From Salinibacterium sp. PAMC 21357 (lineage in GTDB: Bacteria > Actinomycetota > Actinomycetes > Actinomycetales > Microbacteriaceae): DNA of 64,000 nt. The stretch spans positions 496,001 through 560,000 of the forward strand of contig NZ_AHWA01000002.1 in NCBI RefSeq assembly GCF_000247645.1. The letters run 5' to 3'. The notes under the pieces are model-generated. The model did no database searches. It saw nothing but the letters and a program-made list of their open reading frames with translations, and was not told where the DNA came from. Of the stretch, positions 45,049-54,923 are shown piece after piece (positions within the stretch are counted from its first letter, which is position 1; each line of letters begins with the position of its first letter). Made by a program: the position numbers and the translations under genes.

Positions 45049-47655
45049 TTAGCCTTCGGCGGGCTGTTGACGAGTCGCGATATTGACGAGCTTCGGTGCA
45101 CGCACGATGACCTTAACGATCTCGCGGTCGCCAACGCTACGCATGACGACCTCGGAGGCAAGCGCAAGCGCTTCGAGAGCTGCAGCATCAATTTTCGGCG
45201 AGACTTCGAGACGGTCACGAACCTTGCCATCTACCTGAATGACCGCCGTCACCGATTCTTCAACGAGAAGCGTCGGTTCTGCCTTGCGCCACCCAGCGAG
45301 AGCAACCGTTGGCTCGTAGCCGAGCTTCTCCCACATCTCTTCAGCGGTGTGCGGAGCAAATAGGCTCAGCGCGATCGTGATGACCTCTGCGGCTTCACGA
45401 ACGGCCGCATCTCCGCCACCAGCACCACTGTCGATAACCTTGCGTGTCGTGTTCACCAGGTCCATGATGCGAGCAACAAGCACATTGAACTTCAGTGATT
45501 CTGCGAGGCCCGGGCCATCGGCCAAGAATCGGTGAGTGGCACGACGCAACGCGATGTCGCCCGTCTTCCATTCAATCTCCGGCGCGCTCGTGACGTCACC
45601 GACGAGACGGAACGCACGGGCCAAGAACTTGTGCGAAGCGGGAGGTGAAACATCTTCCCAGTTGATGTTCTCCTCGGGTGGACCAGCGAACGCGAGCGTC
45701 AGACGCAGGGCATCGGCACCATGCTCGGCAATCTCGCCGGAGAAGGTGACGGCCTTGCGGCTGCGCTTGGACATCTTCTTGCCCTCGGACAGCACCATGC
45801 CCTGGTTGAGCAGTGCACTAAACGGCTCGGTGAAGCTCACATAGCCGAGGTCGAAAAGAACCTTCGTGATGAAGCGCGAGTAGAGCAGGTGCAGGATCGC
45901 GTGCTCAACACCACCCACGTACTGGTCGACGGGAGCCCACTTCTCAGCCTCTGCCGGGTCGAAGGCCTTATCGGGGTCGTTAGGCGACAGGAACCGCAAG
46001 AAGTACCAAGAGCTGTCAACAAAGGTGTCCATCGTGTCAGCGTCGCGCAGAGCTGGGCTGCCGTCGCGCGGGTCGGCGACATTAATCCAGTCTTCGGCTG
46101 CGGCGAGCGGTGACTTGCCCTTAGGTTTCAGATCGAGGCCATCCGTGGATGGTAGTTCTACGGGCAGCTGGTCAAAGGGAACGGGAATCAGTTCACCATC
46201 AGAACCGTGGATGATCGGGATCGGCGTTCCCCAGAAACGCTGACGGCTGATCAGCCAGTCACGCAAACGGTACGTCTTCGCAGCGCGGCCAGTACCGGCT
46301 GCCTCAAGCTGCTCAACAATCTTCTTGATGGCGTTGCTCTTACTGAATCCATCGAGCGGCCCTGAGTTGATCATGCGGCCGTCGCCCTGCAACGACTTGC
46401 CGGTGTCGCGGGGATTCAGCGGCGGCAGATCATCCGGAAGGATGGCCATGCCGTTTTCGTCGAGTTCAAGAATCGGGATCGTTCCCGTAATCGGCGCATT
46501 CGTGTCGAGCACAACACGCACCGGAAGGTCGAACTTGATAGCAAATTCGAGGTCTCGCTGGTCGTGGGCGGGCACAGCCATAACGGCACCGTGGCCATAA
46601 TCGGCCAGCACATAGTCGGCAGCCCAGATGGGGATGCGCTCCCCCGTTACCGGGTTGACGGCGAAACGATCGAGAGGGATTCCCGTCTTGGGGCGACCAG
46701 CATCCTTTCGTTCAATTTCGGTCTGCTTCTGAGTCTGCTCAAGGTAGCTCGTGAACGATGCCTTCACGTCGTCGCTTGCATTTTCGACGAGCTCAGCAGC
46801 GAGGTCGCCATCGGGAGCGACAACCATGAATGTGACGCCGTAGAGCGTGTCGGGGCGAGTCGTGAAGACCGTGACTTTCTCGTCGCGACCTTCGATTTCG
46901 AAGTCAACGTCGGCACCGATCGAACGACCGATCCAGTTGCGCTGCATCGAGAGAACTTTCGATGGCCATGCGCCTTCGAGCTGGTTGAGGTCATCAAGCA
47001 GGCGATCGGCATAGTCGGTGATCTTGAGGTACCACTGCGTGAGCTTCTTCTTGACGACGACGGCGCCCGAACGCTCCGAGGTGCCATCGGCCAGAACCTG
47101 CTCGTTGGCAAGAACAGTCTGGTCTACCGGGTCCCAGTTGACCCACGAGTCTTTACGATAGGCGAGGCCCTTTTCGTACATCTTGAGGAACAACCACTGG
47201 TTCCACTTGTAATACTCGGGGTCGCTCGTGTGAAGTACACGATCCCAGTCGAACGAGACACCGTAGAGCTTCATGCTCTTCTTCTGCTGCTCGATGTTGT
47301 CGTAAGTCCAGCCGCGAGGGTCAATTCCGCGCTCGATGGCCGCGTTCTCGGCGGGAAGACCGAAGGAGTCCCATCCAATGGGGTGCAGCACGTTGAAGCC
47401 ACGCTGACGCCAGTAGCGCGCTGCGATGTCGCCAAAGGCATAAGCCTCAGCGTGCCCCATGTGCAGGTCGCCCGAGGGATACGGGAACATATCGAGAATG
47501 TATTTGCGCGGGCGCTTGTCGTCCGGGTCACTCGTCGCGAACGGCTTTAGTTCGTCCCACTTGGCTTGCCACTTCGCGTGGATGGCCGCGACGTCATAGC
47601 CGGGGGTTGCATCGCGATCATCGTGTGCATCAGCAAAGTTGGGCTGCTCGGTCAC
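45049..47655 (-). CDS. leuS: Leucyl-tRNA synthetase
   Basis: Class I synthetase charging tRNA-Leu, 868 residues, normal. The HIGH motif is in [30 protein letters not shown]; the CP1 editing domain lies around residues 230-430 with [20 protein letters not shown]. The catalytic loop reads [42 protein letters not shown], i.e. KMSKR where KMSKS is canonical. The anticodon and C-terminal domains are complete. It starts with GTG at 47655. No T-box is visible in the 175-nt region upstream, which otherwise holds nothing I can name. Confidence 0.96.
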   Translation of the reverse strand: MTEQPNFADAHDDRDATPGYDVAAIHAKWQAKWDELKPFATSDPDDKRPRKYILDMFPYPSGDLHMGHAEAYAFGDIAARYWRQRGFNVLHPIGWDSFGLPAENAAIERGIDPRGWTYDNIEQQKKSMKLYGVSFDWDRVLHTSDPEYYKWNQWLFLKMYEKGLAYRKDSWVNWDPVDQTVLANEQVLADGTSERSGAVVVKKKLTQWYLKITDYADRLLDDLNQLEGAWPSKVLSMQRNWIGRSIGADVDFEIEGRDEKVTVFTTRPDTLYGVTFMVVAPDGDLAAELVENASDDVKASFTSYLEQTQKQTEIERKDAGRPKTGIPLDRFAVNPVTGERIPIWAADYVLADYGHGAVMAVPAHDQRDLEFAIKFDLPVRVVLDTNAPITGTIPILELDENGMAILPDDLPPLNPRDTGKSLQGDGRMINSGPLDGFSKSNAIKKIVEQLEAAGTGRAAKTYRLRDWLISRQRFWGTPIPIIHGSDGELIPVPFDQLPVELPSTDGLDLKPKGKSPLAAAEDWINVADPRDGSPALRDADTMDTFVDSSWYFLRFLSPNDPDKAFDPAEAEKWAPVDQYVGGVEHAILHLLYSRFITKVLFDLGYVSFTEPFSALLNQGMVLSEGKKMSKRSRKAVTFSGEIAEHGADALRLTLAFAGPPEENINWEDVSPPASHKFLARAFRLVGDVTSAPEIEWKTGDIALRRATHRFLADGPGLAESLKFNVLVARIMDLVNTTRKVIDSGAGGGDAAVREAAEVITIALSLFAPHTAEEMWEKLGYEPTVALAGWRKAEPTLLVEESVTAVIQVDGKVRDRLEVSPKIDAAALEALALASEVVMRSVGDREIVKVIVRAPKLVNIATRQQPAEG

Positions 47656-47830
47656 GTAAACACTCTCAATTCGTTACAGGGAAGATCCAAGATTACCCAA
47701 CTCACGGCCGCGCTCGCGGGGGCCACAAGGTGTCGGGTTATTCCATTGTCTATGAGTCGACGTCTCTCACAGTACACAGCCGCACGATAGACCGGTCGTT
47801 CGCTACAGCCGGGAACGGATGCGCGACCGC

Positions 47831-49231
47831 TTAGTCAGACTGAACACCAAGCACTCGCAGCAGTGCTGCCGCTTTCAACTTGACCTCAGCAAGCTCTTCG
47901 GTGGGCACCGAAAGAGCCGTGATTCCTCCGCCGGCACCAATCGTCGAGCCCTGAGCATCCAACACAATGGAGCGGATGACCATGGCCAAGTCAACAGCCC
48001 CATCGAGCCCCACGTACCCAAACACGCCAGAGTAGATTCCGCGCGGCCCAGTCTCGAGAGCGTCAAGAATGAGGGTCGCAGAGTGTTTTGGCGCCCCCGT
48101 CATCGATCCGGCCGGGAACGACGCCGCTATGGCATCCACAGCGCTAACCTCGGGCCGCAACTGACCGCGGATGGTGCTGACAAGCTGGTGCACCGTCGCA
48201 TAGCTTTCGACATCAAATAGTTTCGGCACTGTGACCGATCCCACCTCGCACACCCGCCCGAGGTCATTGCGCATGAGGTCGACGATCATCAGATTTTCGG
48301 CGCGCTCTTTGTCACTGGCGAGAAGCTCGTCTCGCAGTCGCGCATCTTCGAGCGGATCAGGATCGCGGCGACGAGTTCCCTTAATAGGCTTCGTTTCAAC
48401 CACCCCACTGGGGTCGATTGAGAGAAATTGCTCGGGAGTCGAGCTCAGGAGCGAGGTCTCACCAATACGCAGGAATCCACCATGGTGACTCGGATTCGCT
48501 GCGCGCAACGCGAGATACGCCGCTACGGGATCGACCACCCGATCGACGTGAACGCTCGTTGTGAGACACAGTTGATAGGCATCTCCTTCAACAATCGCGG
48601 CCTGGCACGCGGCAATCATCGCAAGGTAGTCGGCGTCAGAATCACGCCAGACCGCCGTCGGGGTGTCGGCCGCAGCGGCGATGTCACCGGCTGTGGTTCT
48701 CGAGCTTGAGACCGGCATACGCCGTGCGGCCGCGGTCGCCTCCGCGGCCGTTACGAGGGCGTGCATCTCGTCGCGCCACTGGGCGAGCTCCCCCGTCCAG
48801 CTCTCGCCGAGCGCCAGAAGGCTCAGCGATTGCAGATCATGATCGAACATCAGCACGCGGTCTACCCATAGCCAGGCCGCATCCGGAGTCGACGCCGGGG
48901 TCGTGATGTCGACACCGAGCGATTCGCCCCGAAGTTCGTAGCCCAGCCAACCGACCCAGCCCAACCGAAAACCCGAAGGAGCGTCGGAAACGTCTACGTC
49001 GAATTTTTGGAATTCGCGGCGCATCCAATCGAATACCGGCTCGGTGAGCTCGGTGCTGAGCACGGCACGCTCGGACACGGCGAGATAACTGCGCCCGCTT
49101 GAGGCTGTCACCCCACTATCGAGCCAGACCGCGCCAGCGTCATTACCACCGCGAATCCTCAGGAGTTCACCGAACACCGCCGCGGGGTCGACCCAGCGCG
49201 GCAGGGCAGCAGTAAGAACGCGAGAGCGCAT
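47831..49231 (-). CDS. pabB: Chorismate-binding protein, aminodeoxychorismate synthase component I-like
   Basis: A 466-residue member of the anthranilate/ADC/isochorismate synthase fold. The C-terminal half has YQLCLTTSVHVDRVVDPVAAYLALRAANPSHHGGFL, LLSSTPEQFLSIDPSGVVETKPIKGTRRR, DKERAENLMIVDLMRNDLGRVC, VHQLVSTIRGQLR, and ASFPAGSMTGAPKHSATLILDALETGPRGIYSGVFGYVGLDGAVDLAMVIRSIVL. The TKPIKGT variant and the pairing with a class-IV aminotransferase favour PabB over TrpE. It is divergent from its partner gene with only 11 bp between the two ATGs. Confidence 0.88.
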   Translation of the reverse strand: MRSRVLTAALPRWVDPAAVFGELLRIRGGNDAGAVWLDSGVTASSGRSYLAVSERAVLSTELTEPVFDWMRREFQKFDVDVSDAPSGFRLGWVGWLGYELRGESLGVDITTPASTPDAAWLWVDRVLMFDHDLQSLSLLALGESWTGELAQWRDEMHALVTAAEATAAARRMPVSSSRTTAGDIAAAADTPTAVWRDSDADYLAMIAACQAAIVEGDAYQLCLTTSVHVDRVVDPVAAYLALRAANPSHHGGFLRIGETSLLSSTPEQFLSIDPSGVVETKPIKGTRRRDPDPLEDARLRDELLASDKERAENLMIVDLMRNDLGRVCEVGSVTVPKLFDVESYATVHQLVSTIRGQLRPEVSAVDAIAASFPAGSMTGAPKHSATLILDALETGPRGIYSGVFGYVGLDGAVDLAMVIRSIVLDAQGSTIGAGGGITALSVPTEELAEVKLKAAALLRVLGVQSD

Positions 49232-49242
49232 ACCCTAAGACT

Positions 49243-50007
49243 ATGAGTGCGGACGCGATTTACCGGTGGCAGAACGATCAACTAATCGAAGTGTCTACCG
49301 AAGAGGTCCCCAAAACGCCGCTAACCGTTGCCGATTCTTGGCTCGTTGACTCCGGCAACGTGCTCGCACTCAATCTGCACCGCCAACGCTTTCTGGATGC
49401 CGTGCCCGCCGCCCTGCACGAAGATGCCGAAAAATTTTTCACTGCTGCCGTCGCAGCGCTCCCCCGCGCTGGCTCGTGGTTTCCGCGGGTTGAGCTTCGC
49501 GGAGACATCTTTCTTCTGCGCCTGCGCGCCAACCCTGAATTGCGCCGTTCGGCGAAGGTGATCAGTTTCACGGGCGATGATCCTCGCACTCAGCCGACAG
49601 TGAAGGGCCCAGATATTGATGCCCTGGGCCTGCTGAACGCGGGTGCCCGCACTCATGGTGCTGATGAGGCGATTCTGCTCACCGACGAGGGTTACATCAT
49701 CGAGGGTGCATACAGTGCGATTCTCTGGTGGCGCGGTGAGATCCTGTGCGGCCCACCAGCAGAGTTTGATCGCGTTGACAGCGTTACGGCGCGCAGTGTG
49801 CTCGCTGTGGCCCGCGCGTTGGGGCTCGACACTCACGAGGAAGCGGTGACGCCAGCCGAGTTGGCAGAAACCGAGGTGTGGGTCGTAAATGCGCTGCACG
49901 GTATCCGGATTGTCTCGGAGTGGGTCGATGGACCTGCGGTCGCAGAAAAGCCCGGCCGTCTCGAGCAGTGGCGCACGCGCCTCGGTGCTCTGGCTCGCAC
50001 CATTTAG
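49243..50007 (+). CDS. Class IV aminotransferase, aminodeoxychorismate lyase-like
   Basis: A 254-residue PLP fold-type IV protein. ADSWLVDSGNVLALNLHRQRFLDAV is the N-terminal signature, and ADEAILLTDEGYIIEGAYSAILWWRGE the cofactor-binding core. SVTARSVLAVARALGLDTHEEAVTPAELAETEVWVVNALHGIRIVSEWVDGP forms the C-terminus. Next to pabB it is probably PabC, releasing pyruvate from aminodeoxychorismate to give p-aminobenzoate for folate. The EGAYSAI motif differs from the usual EGxxSN(V/I)F, so activity on another substrate cannot be excluded. Confidence 0.82.
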   Translation: MSADAIYRWQNDQLIEVSTEEVPKTPLTVADSWLVDSGNVLALNLHRQRFLDAVPAALHEDAEKFFTAAVAALPRAGSWFPRVELRGDIFLLRLRANPELRRSAKVISFTGDDPRTQPTVKGPDIDALGLLNAGARTHGADEAILLTDEGYIIEGAYSAILWWRGEILCGPPAEFDRVDSVTARSVLAVARALGLDTHEEAVTPAELAETEVWVVNALHGIRIVSEWVDGPAVAEKPGRLEQWRTRLGALARTI

Positions 50008-50044
50008 CCAGTCTGTTTTCGGTTAGCCTCGCTAGGCTCGTTGT

Positions 50045-50761
50045 GTGAATCCCGTCGACTTTGTGCTGAGTGCTCAATCGAGCGCTGCGAGTGTCGACTT
50101 CGGCCAGTGGGTCAATGACTCTCTGAGCTACGTCCTCGACACCGTGCAGTCGGTTGATCCGGTGCTGCGAACACTTTTGGCTGGCATCGCCATCATGTTG
50201 GAAACGTCGATCTTGGTCGGGCTCCTTGTTCCCGGTGACACGGTGGTGTTGGTTGCCAGTAGCGCCGTCGGTAGTTTTTTCGAAGCAGCAATCTTGATCG
50301 CAGTAGTGGTGGTTGGCGCCCTGATAGGTGAAAGCGTCGGATTCGCGTTGGGCCGCTATTTTGGTCCGAAGATTCGCCATTCCCGTCTCGGCAAACGTAT
50401 TGGTGAGCAGCACTGGGTTCAAGCGGAGCGCTATCTCGGGCGCCGCGGTGGCATCGCGGTTTTCATTTCCCGCTTCCTGCCAGTGCTGCACTCGCTTATC
50501 CCCGTGACCGTCGGCATGAGCACGATGCGTTACCGCACGTTTATGGCGTGGACCGTTCCCGCCACGAGCATTTGGTCGATTGCCTATGTCTCGGTTGGTG
50601 CTCTGACGGCGGGCAGTTTTCGTGAACTTTTGGATCAGCTCCACTACGCCGGCTACGTTTTCGTTGCCGTCATTGCGGTTATTGCGGTAATCGCCCTCAT
50701 TGCTAAGAAACTTCTTCATCGCTCACAACTGCGCCATATGGAGCACCGCGAAGACGAATAG
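50045..50761 (+). CDS. DedA family membrane protein
   Basis: A 238-residue VTT/DedA-domain protein with GTG start. LLAGIAIMLETSILVGLLVPGDTVVLVASSAVG carries the E-x(n)-PG-D motif. GALIGESVGFALGRYFGPKIRHSRLGKRIGEQHWVQAERYLGRRGGIAVFISRFLPVLHSLIPVTVGMSTMRYRTFMAWTVPATSIWSIAYVSVGAL carries the family F-x-R-[FY]-x-P-x-x-R/H-x(n)-G-x-M pattern. Members move polyprenyl phosphates or phospholipids across the membrane. It follows the pabC-like gene by 37 bp and ends before a strong terminator. Confidence 0.92.
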   Translation: MNPVDFVLSAQSSAASVDFGQWVNDSLSYVLDTVQSVDPVLRTLLAGIAIMLETSILVGLLVPGDTVVLVASSAVGSFFEAAILIAVVVVGALIGESVGFALGRYFGPKIRHSRLGKRIGEQHWVQAERYLGRRGGIAVFISRFLPVLHSLIPVTVGMSTMRYRTFMAWTVPATSIWSIAYVSVGALTAGSFRELLDQLHYAGYVFVAVIAVIAVIALIAKKLLHRSQLRHMEHREDE

Positions 50762-50807
50762 TCGCCAACTCTCGAATGCCATCGTGCTGGGCCGAAGTAA
50801 CTTAACG

Positions 50808-50850
50808 AGAAGAGGGGCGGATGCACGCGCATCCGCCCCTCTTCTTTACT
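50808..50850. terminator. Strong hairpin terminator between dedA-type gene and the opuC operon
   Basis: AGAAGAGGGGCGGATGC (50808-50824) pairs perfectly over 17 bp with GCATCCGCCCCTCTTCT (50829-50845) around ACGC, followed by TTACT on plus. It lies between convergent genes and probably ends both transcripts. Confidence 0.88.
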
Positions 50851-50870
50851 GGACTAGCCAGTGATATTTG

Positions 50871-51782
50871 CTAGCTCAGGCCGTTTTCACTCAACCATGC
50901 GCTGGCAATGTCGTCTGAGGACATCTTGTCGACTGTGCTCTGCACGTTGAGACCAACAAGGCCCTCAGCGGTGAGCTTGGCGCTGACAGCGTTGATGACG
51001 TCGGCGATGGAGTCTGCAACATCGGCGTTCACGAGCGGAACAACGTTCGACGCCAAGAAGAGTCCCTCGGGGTCGTCTAGCGTGACCAGGTTCTCTGTTT
51101 GGATGCGCGGGTCAGCGCTGTAAACGTTGGCGATGTTGATGGTGCCAGCAACGAGAGCGTCGACGGTAGTGTCACCGGTTGCGGTGAAGCCGACGGTCGC
51201 GCCGTAAACATCCTGAAGTCCGGCAGGGCCGTAGGGGCGCTCTTCGAGCTCCGCGTTTCCCCCGAGCTTGAGGTCGCTGACGCCGGCAAGATCTGCAAGG
51301 CTCGTAAGCGAGTTAGCGGAGGCGAAGTCGGCAGTGACGTTGTACGAGTCCTGATCGCTAGCGTCTGCTTGGTCTAGGACGGTGAGGCCCTCAGGCAGTG
51401 CATCGGCGAGCTCGGCGTAGACATCTTCTGATGCGGTCGCCGTGGTGTCGGACTTGTAGAACTGAAGAAGATTTCCGGTGTATTCAGGGAAGAGATCTAC
51501 TTCGCCGCTCTCTAGCGCGGTAAGGTAGGCGTCGCGCTGACCGATTTGGAACTTGCGCTCCACATCGAACCCGGCGTTTTCGAGCGCCTGAGCATAGATC
51601 TCCGCGATGATTTCGTTGGAGTAATACGCCTGTGATCCAACAACGATGGTGTCGCTGTTGGTGTCGTCATTACTCGATCCAGCGTCCAGGGGATCACTAG
51701 TTGCACACCCTGACAGGGCGATGGCCACCCCGACCGCGGCTGCGCCAAGCGCGAGCCGGCCTTTGTATTTAGCTGTGAACAT
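50871..51782 (-). CDS. Glycine betaine/osmoprotectant ABC transporter substrate-binding lipoprotein
   Basis: A 303-residue OpuAC/OsmX-type binding protein. Lipoprotein signal peptide with lipobox LSGC (Cys26). The mature domain starts DTIVVGSQAYYSNEIIAEIYAQALENAGFDVERKFQIGQRDAYLTALESGEVDLFPEYTGNLLQFY and contains GLTVLDQADASDQDSYNVT. These are the quaternary-amine-binding family marks (GS(K/Q)xFxE, GxRxxYxxALxxGxIDLxPEYTG). It is the last gene of a four-gene importer operon, 2 nt after the permease. Confidence 0.93.
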   Translation of the reverse strand: MFTAKYKGRLALGAAAVGVAIALSGCATSDPLDAGSSNDDTNSDTIVVGSQAYYSNEIIAEIYAQALENAGFDVERKFQIGQRDAYLTALESGEVDLFPEYTGNLLQFYKSDTTATASEDVYAELADALPEGLTVLDQADASDQDSYNVTADFASANSLTSLADLAGVSDLKLGGNAELEERPYGPAGLQDVYGATVGFTATGDTTVDALVAGTINIANVYSADPRIQTENLVTLDDPEGLFLASNVVPLVNADVADSIADVINAVSAKLTAEGLVGLNVQSTVDKMSSDDIASAWLSENGLS

Positions 51783-51784
51783 TT

Positions 51785-52537
51785 TTATCCTCTTCTTTCT
51801 TGGACAGCTTTTGCTGTCTCCGGACGTCGTCGAGGTGACGACGTTCGGACATCTTTAGCACGCCCAGCCGAAACTCCGCGGGGAATCGCGAATTGTTGGA
51901 TGAGCGCAAATATTCCATCGAGAACTAGCGCCAGCGCGGCTATGAGGAGCGCACTACCTAACATCTCGTCATAGCGTTGAAGCGGTAGCCCACGGAATAT
52001 ATATATTCCGAGACCGCCAAGGCCCACGTACGCGGCAAGGGTCGCCGTTGCCACAACTTGAAGCGTTGCTGCCCGAAGCCCACCAATCAGCAAAGGCAAG
52101 CCAATTGGCATCTCGACTTTCCACAAAATTTGCCACTCGGTCATTCCGACGGCGCGCGCAGCATCGATGACGCGGCGATCAACCGCCTCGATTCCCGCAT
52201 AAGCGCCGGCGAGAATCGACGGAATCGCCAACAGTACAAACGCGGTGATCGCCGCCAATTGGAGCTGCACATCGACGACACCGATCAGGAGAACTAAAAA
52301 CAGGATGAGACCGAATGATGGCAGCGCTCGAGCCGCGCCTGAAAGGCCGACAGCAAGATCACGACCTTTGCCGGTGTGCCCAATATAGAAACCGAGAGGG
52401 ATCGCCACGAGCGCTGCTGCCGCAACCGACACGAAGGTGTAAAAGAGATGCTCTTCCAGTCGCAGCGGGATCGGGTTTGAGCCCTCAAGCCTCTCCGGCG
52501 AAAACAGCCATTGGATTGCTTCGAGAAGGAGATTCAT
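51785..52537 (-). CDS. Osmoprotectant ABC transporter permease 1
   Basis: A 250-residue BPD-type permease with five to six helices. The EAA loop region is IEAVDRRVIDAARAVGMTEWQILWKVEMPIGLPLLIGGLRAATLQVVATATLAAYVGLGGLG. The C-terminus is an arginine-rich cytoplasmic tail (SSPRRRPETAKAVQERRG). Its ATG overlaps the stop of permease 2 by 4 nt. Confidence 0.92.
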   Translation of the reverse strand: MNLLLEAIQWLFSPERLEGSNPIPLRLEEHLFYTFVSVAAAALVAIPLGFYIGHTGKGRDLAVGLSGAARALPSFGLILFLVLLIGVVDVQLQLAAITAFVLLAIPSILAGAYAGIEAVDRRVIDAARAVGMTEWQILWKVEMPIGLPLLIGGLRAATLQVVATATLAAYVGLGGLGIYIFRGLPLQRYDEMLGSALLIAALALVLDGIFALIQQFAIPRGVSAGRAKDVRTSSPRRRPETAKAVQERRG

Positions 52538-53217
52538 GCGATCGCCCCTTCAGCAATAGCATCACGTTGGCTGGTCTTAGGTTTCTTGACCGTTGTCCAC
52601 GGCATAAGAAATCGCCCCATAAGCACAAGGGCCCGGTCGATCAACAAAGCGACGATGACAGTCATCACGACGCCGGCAAAGATCTCCTCGATGATGCGAC
52701 GCTCGAATCCGTCGGTGAACAAGTAGCCCAAGCTAGAGACACCAATCAGGATGCCGACCGTGACCAGGCTCACGGTCGAGACCGCCGCGACCCTCAACCC
52801 GGCGAGAACGACCGGGCCTGCAAGAGGAAAGTCGACGGTCCAAAACCGACGCCAGCCGCCAAACCCGACCGCCGTTGCCGATTGACGGATCGCAGGATCG
52901 ACGGAGGCGAGAGCATCCGACACTGACCTAGCCATGATCGCCACGGCATACAGCGTGAGCGCGATGGTGATGTTGAGCTCACTAAGAAAGCTGATACCCA
53001 ACAGCGGCGGCAAGATCACAAAGAGCGCCAAAGAAGGAATCGTGTACAGCAAACCAGCAACGGTGAGCAGGATTCCGCGTGTGAGCTTGAAGCGGTAGGC
53101 GAACCACCCCAACGGAATCGAGATGAGAAAGCCAAGAACGATCGGGAGAATGCTCAGTCGAAGATGTTCAACCGTGAGGCCCCAGATCAGATCAAGATTA
53201 TTGATGATCCAATTCAC
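52534..53217 (-). CDS. Osmoprotectant ABC transporter permease 2
   Basis: A 227-residue BPD-type permease beginning WIINNLDLIWGLTVEHLRLSILPIVLGFLISIPLGWFAYR, with the EAA loop DALASVDPAIRQSATAVGFGGWRRFWTVDFPLAGPVVLAGLRVAAVSTVSLVTVGILIGVSSLGYLFTDGF. GTG start, 2 nt after the ATPase stop. Two permeases and one ATPase per operon is the OpuB/OpuC layout. Confidence 0.92.
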   Translation of the reverse strand: MNWIINNLDLIWGLTVEHLRLSILPIVLGFLISIPLGWFAYRFKLTRGILLTVAGLLYTIPSLALFVILPPLLGISFLSELNITIALTLYAVAIMARSVSDALASVDPAIRQSATAVGFGGWRRFWTVDFPLAGPVVLAGLRVAAVSTVSLVTVGILIGVSSLGYLFTDGFERRIIEEIFAGVVMTVIVALLIDRALVLMGRFLMPWTTVKKPKTSQRDAIAEGAIA

Positions 53218-53219
53218 TG

Positions 53220-54041
53220 CTACTCCGGTCCACCTACGAGAACGCCAGCGCCGCGGCCCTCGCTGTCGACCAGAATGGTTCCCGACTCAGTCTTCTTGAG
53301 CGAAAGCGCGCGCTTGCCGCGATCTGTGCCGATGAAATTTGCGACAAAGTCACTGGCCGGATTCGCCATGATCTCGTTGGGGCTGCCCACTTGCGCGATC
53401 TTGGCACTCTTTTCGAGAATGACGACTTGGTCGCCCAAAAGAAACGCTTCGTCAATGTCGTGAGTGACAAACACGATGGTCTTATCGAGTTCGCGTTGCA
53501 AACGAATGATCTCTTGCTGGAGCTCGGCCCTCACGATGGGGTCGACAGCACCAAAGGGCTCATCCATCAACAAAATGTTGGGATTAGCTGCTAAACCCCG
53601 GGCAACGCCCACGCGCTGTTGCTGGCCGCCCGAGAGCTGGCTCGGATAGCGGTCAGCAAGGCTGCGACTGAGACCAACGGTGTCGAGAAGCTCGAGAGCC
53701 TGATCGCGAGCCTGCTTTTTGGGGACGCCGTTGAGCGTCGGCACTGTCATCACATTGTCAATGACCTTGAAGTGCGGGAGCAGCCCCGAATTCTGCATCA
53801 CGTAACCGATGCTGCGCCGTAGCGCGACCGGCTCCTTGCGCATGATGCTGTCGCCGTCGATTTCGATATCGCCCTCGGTGAGATCGACCATGCGATTAAT
53901 CATTCTGAGCAGAGTTGTCTTGCCACTGCCAGAAGATCCAACGAACACGGTGATCTGACGTGAGGGAATCACGAGATCGAAATTGTCAACGGCAACGGTA
54001 CCGTCGCCAAAACGTTTGGTTACTGCGCGAAATTCAATCAT
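53220..54041 (-). CDS. Osmoprotectant ABC transporter ATP-binding protein
   Basis: A 273-residue ATPase: Walker A GSSGSGKTTLLRMINRMVDLTEGDIEIDG, Q-loop IGYVMQNSGLLPHF, signature LSGGQQQRVGVARGL, Walker B ILLMDEPFGAVDPIVR, H-loop VFVTHDIDEAF. The NRM and AVDPIVR patterns are typical of the OpuCA/ProV-type betaine-carnitine-choline branch. There is no C-terminal CBS pair, so osmosensing must differ from OpuCA proteins that carry one. First gene of the operon. Confidence 0.93.
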   Translation of the reverse strand: MIEFRAVTKRFGDGTVAVDNFDLVIPSRQITVFVGSSGSGKTTLLRMINRMVDLTEGDIEIDGDSIMRKEPVALRRSIGYVMQNSGLLPHFKVIDNVMTVPTLNGVPKKQARDQALELLDTVGLSRSLADRYPSQLSGGQQQRVGVARGLAANPNILLMDEPFGAVDPIVRAELQQEIIRLQRELDKTIVFVTHDIDEAFLLGDQVVILEKSAKIAQVGSPNEIMANPASDFVANFIGTDRGKRALSLKKTESGTILVDSEGRGAGVLVGGPE

Positions 54042-54169
54042 GATTTCGGCTCATTCCTCGCGCCTCTGCGCGGATCGACACTTGCCAGCATTAATAGCTA
54101 AACAGTATTCGAAGCCGCTGTCATTCCCGATGGGGGAAAACTAATCAGAATTGCTTTGAGCCGAAATTG

Positions 54170-54820
54170 TTACCAGCCGATGTTCTCCGCGATAAATCCG
54201 CGAACAGCCGAGGTACTCACCTTGATGAATTCTTCGTCACCCTGTGGATTTGTGAGGAACGCACGCGCAACGAGGGCATCGCTCATTTCGAGACCCGCCT
54301 CGAGCGTGAAGCGTGAAGCAGCTGAATTTTCAACACCGAAGCGAGTCGAAAGCGCCTCGACGATGCGTTCAGCTACGAGCGACTTATGGGTGCGGCCATT
54401 GGGCAGCGGACGAAGATCAAGCTGGTCGCCAACCCGAAGTCCACGGAAACCGGGCTCAGTGCGGTACGTGTCAATGACCGTTCCGAAGGCGGTCGACAAT
54501 GCGGCTCGCCACTCAGTGTGGGCTGGGTCGTTAATGGCTTCGGTGATGCCAGCCATCACGCGCTCGAAGTTGCGCGAGCCTAGAGCCTGAAGCAAAACGA
54601 TGCGGTCAGGAAAGTATCGGTAAACGGTGCCGATGGATGCTCCGGCGCGCTCTGCGACCATGGCGGTGGTTAGCCGCTCGATGCCGACCTCGTCGACGAT
54701 CGACGCTGCTGCATCGAGCAGAGCGGTAAGGCGAGCGGTGCTCCGTGCTTGTACGGGCTCGTTGCGAAGCGAGACTGCTGGTTCAGCCGCGAATTCAATT
54801 GTTGTCGTTGTTGCGGACAT
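54170..54820 (-). CDS. TetR-family transcriptional regulator
   Basis: A 216-residue regulator with N-terminal HTH (ARLTALLDAAASIVDEVGIERLTTAMVAERAGASIGTVYRYFPDRIVLLQALGSRNF) and a ligand-binding helical domain. It lies 128 nt upstream of the osmoprotectant importer on the same strand and may control it. Its own start region carries TAGAAC/GTTCTA repeats, suggesting autoregulation. The ligand is unknown. Confidence 0.9.
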   Translation of the reverse strand: MSATTTTIEFAAEPAVSLRNEPVQARSTARLTALLDAAASIVDEVGIERLTTAMVAERAGASIGTVYRYFPDRIVLLQALGSRNFERVMAGITEAINDPAHTEWRAALSTAFGTVIDTYRTEPGFRGLRVGDQLDLRPLPNGRTHKSLVAERIVEALSTRFGVENSAASRFTLEAGLEMSDALVARAFLTNPQGDEEFIKVSTSAVRGFIAENIGW

Positions 54821-54858
54821 TATGGCCCCCTTCTTGGTGTCTGATCAATCCTAACCTT

Positions 54859-54887
54859 TAGAACGCCTGTTCTACGCGGGGTAGAAC
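54859..54887. promoter_or_regulatory. Candidate TetR operator
   Basis: TAGAAC-GCCT-GTTCTA (54859-54874) is a perfect inverted repeat, followed 7 bp later by a third half-site TAGAAC (54882-54887). It lies between the tetR start (54820) and the divergent SRAP gene (54924) and could control both. Confidence 0.6.
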
Positions 54888-54923
54888 CCAATTTTTTCTC
54901 TGCAAAAGCCGTAAAGTTGCTAT

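Noticed and set aside
47656-47830. Possible T-box or leader upstream of leuS
   Set aside because: No T-box core, leader peptide or terminator-type hairpin could be recognised in the 175 nt.
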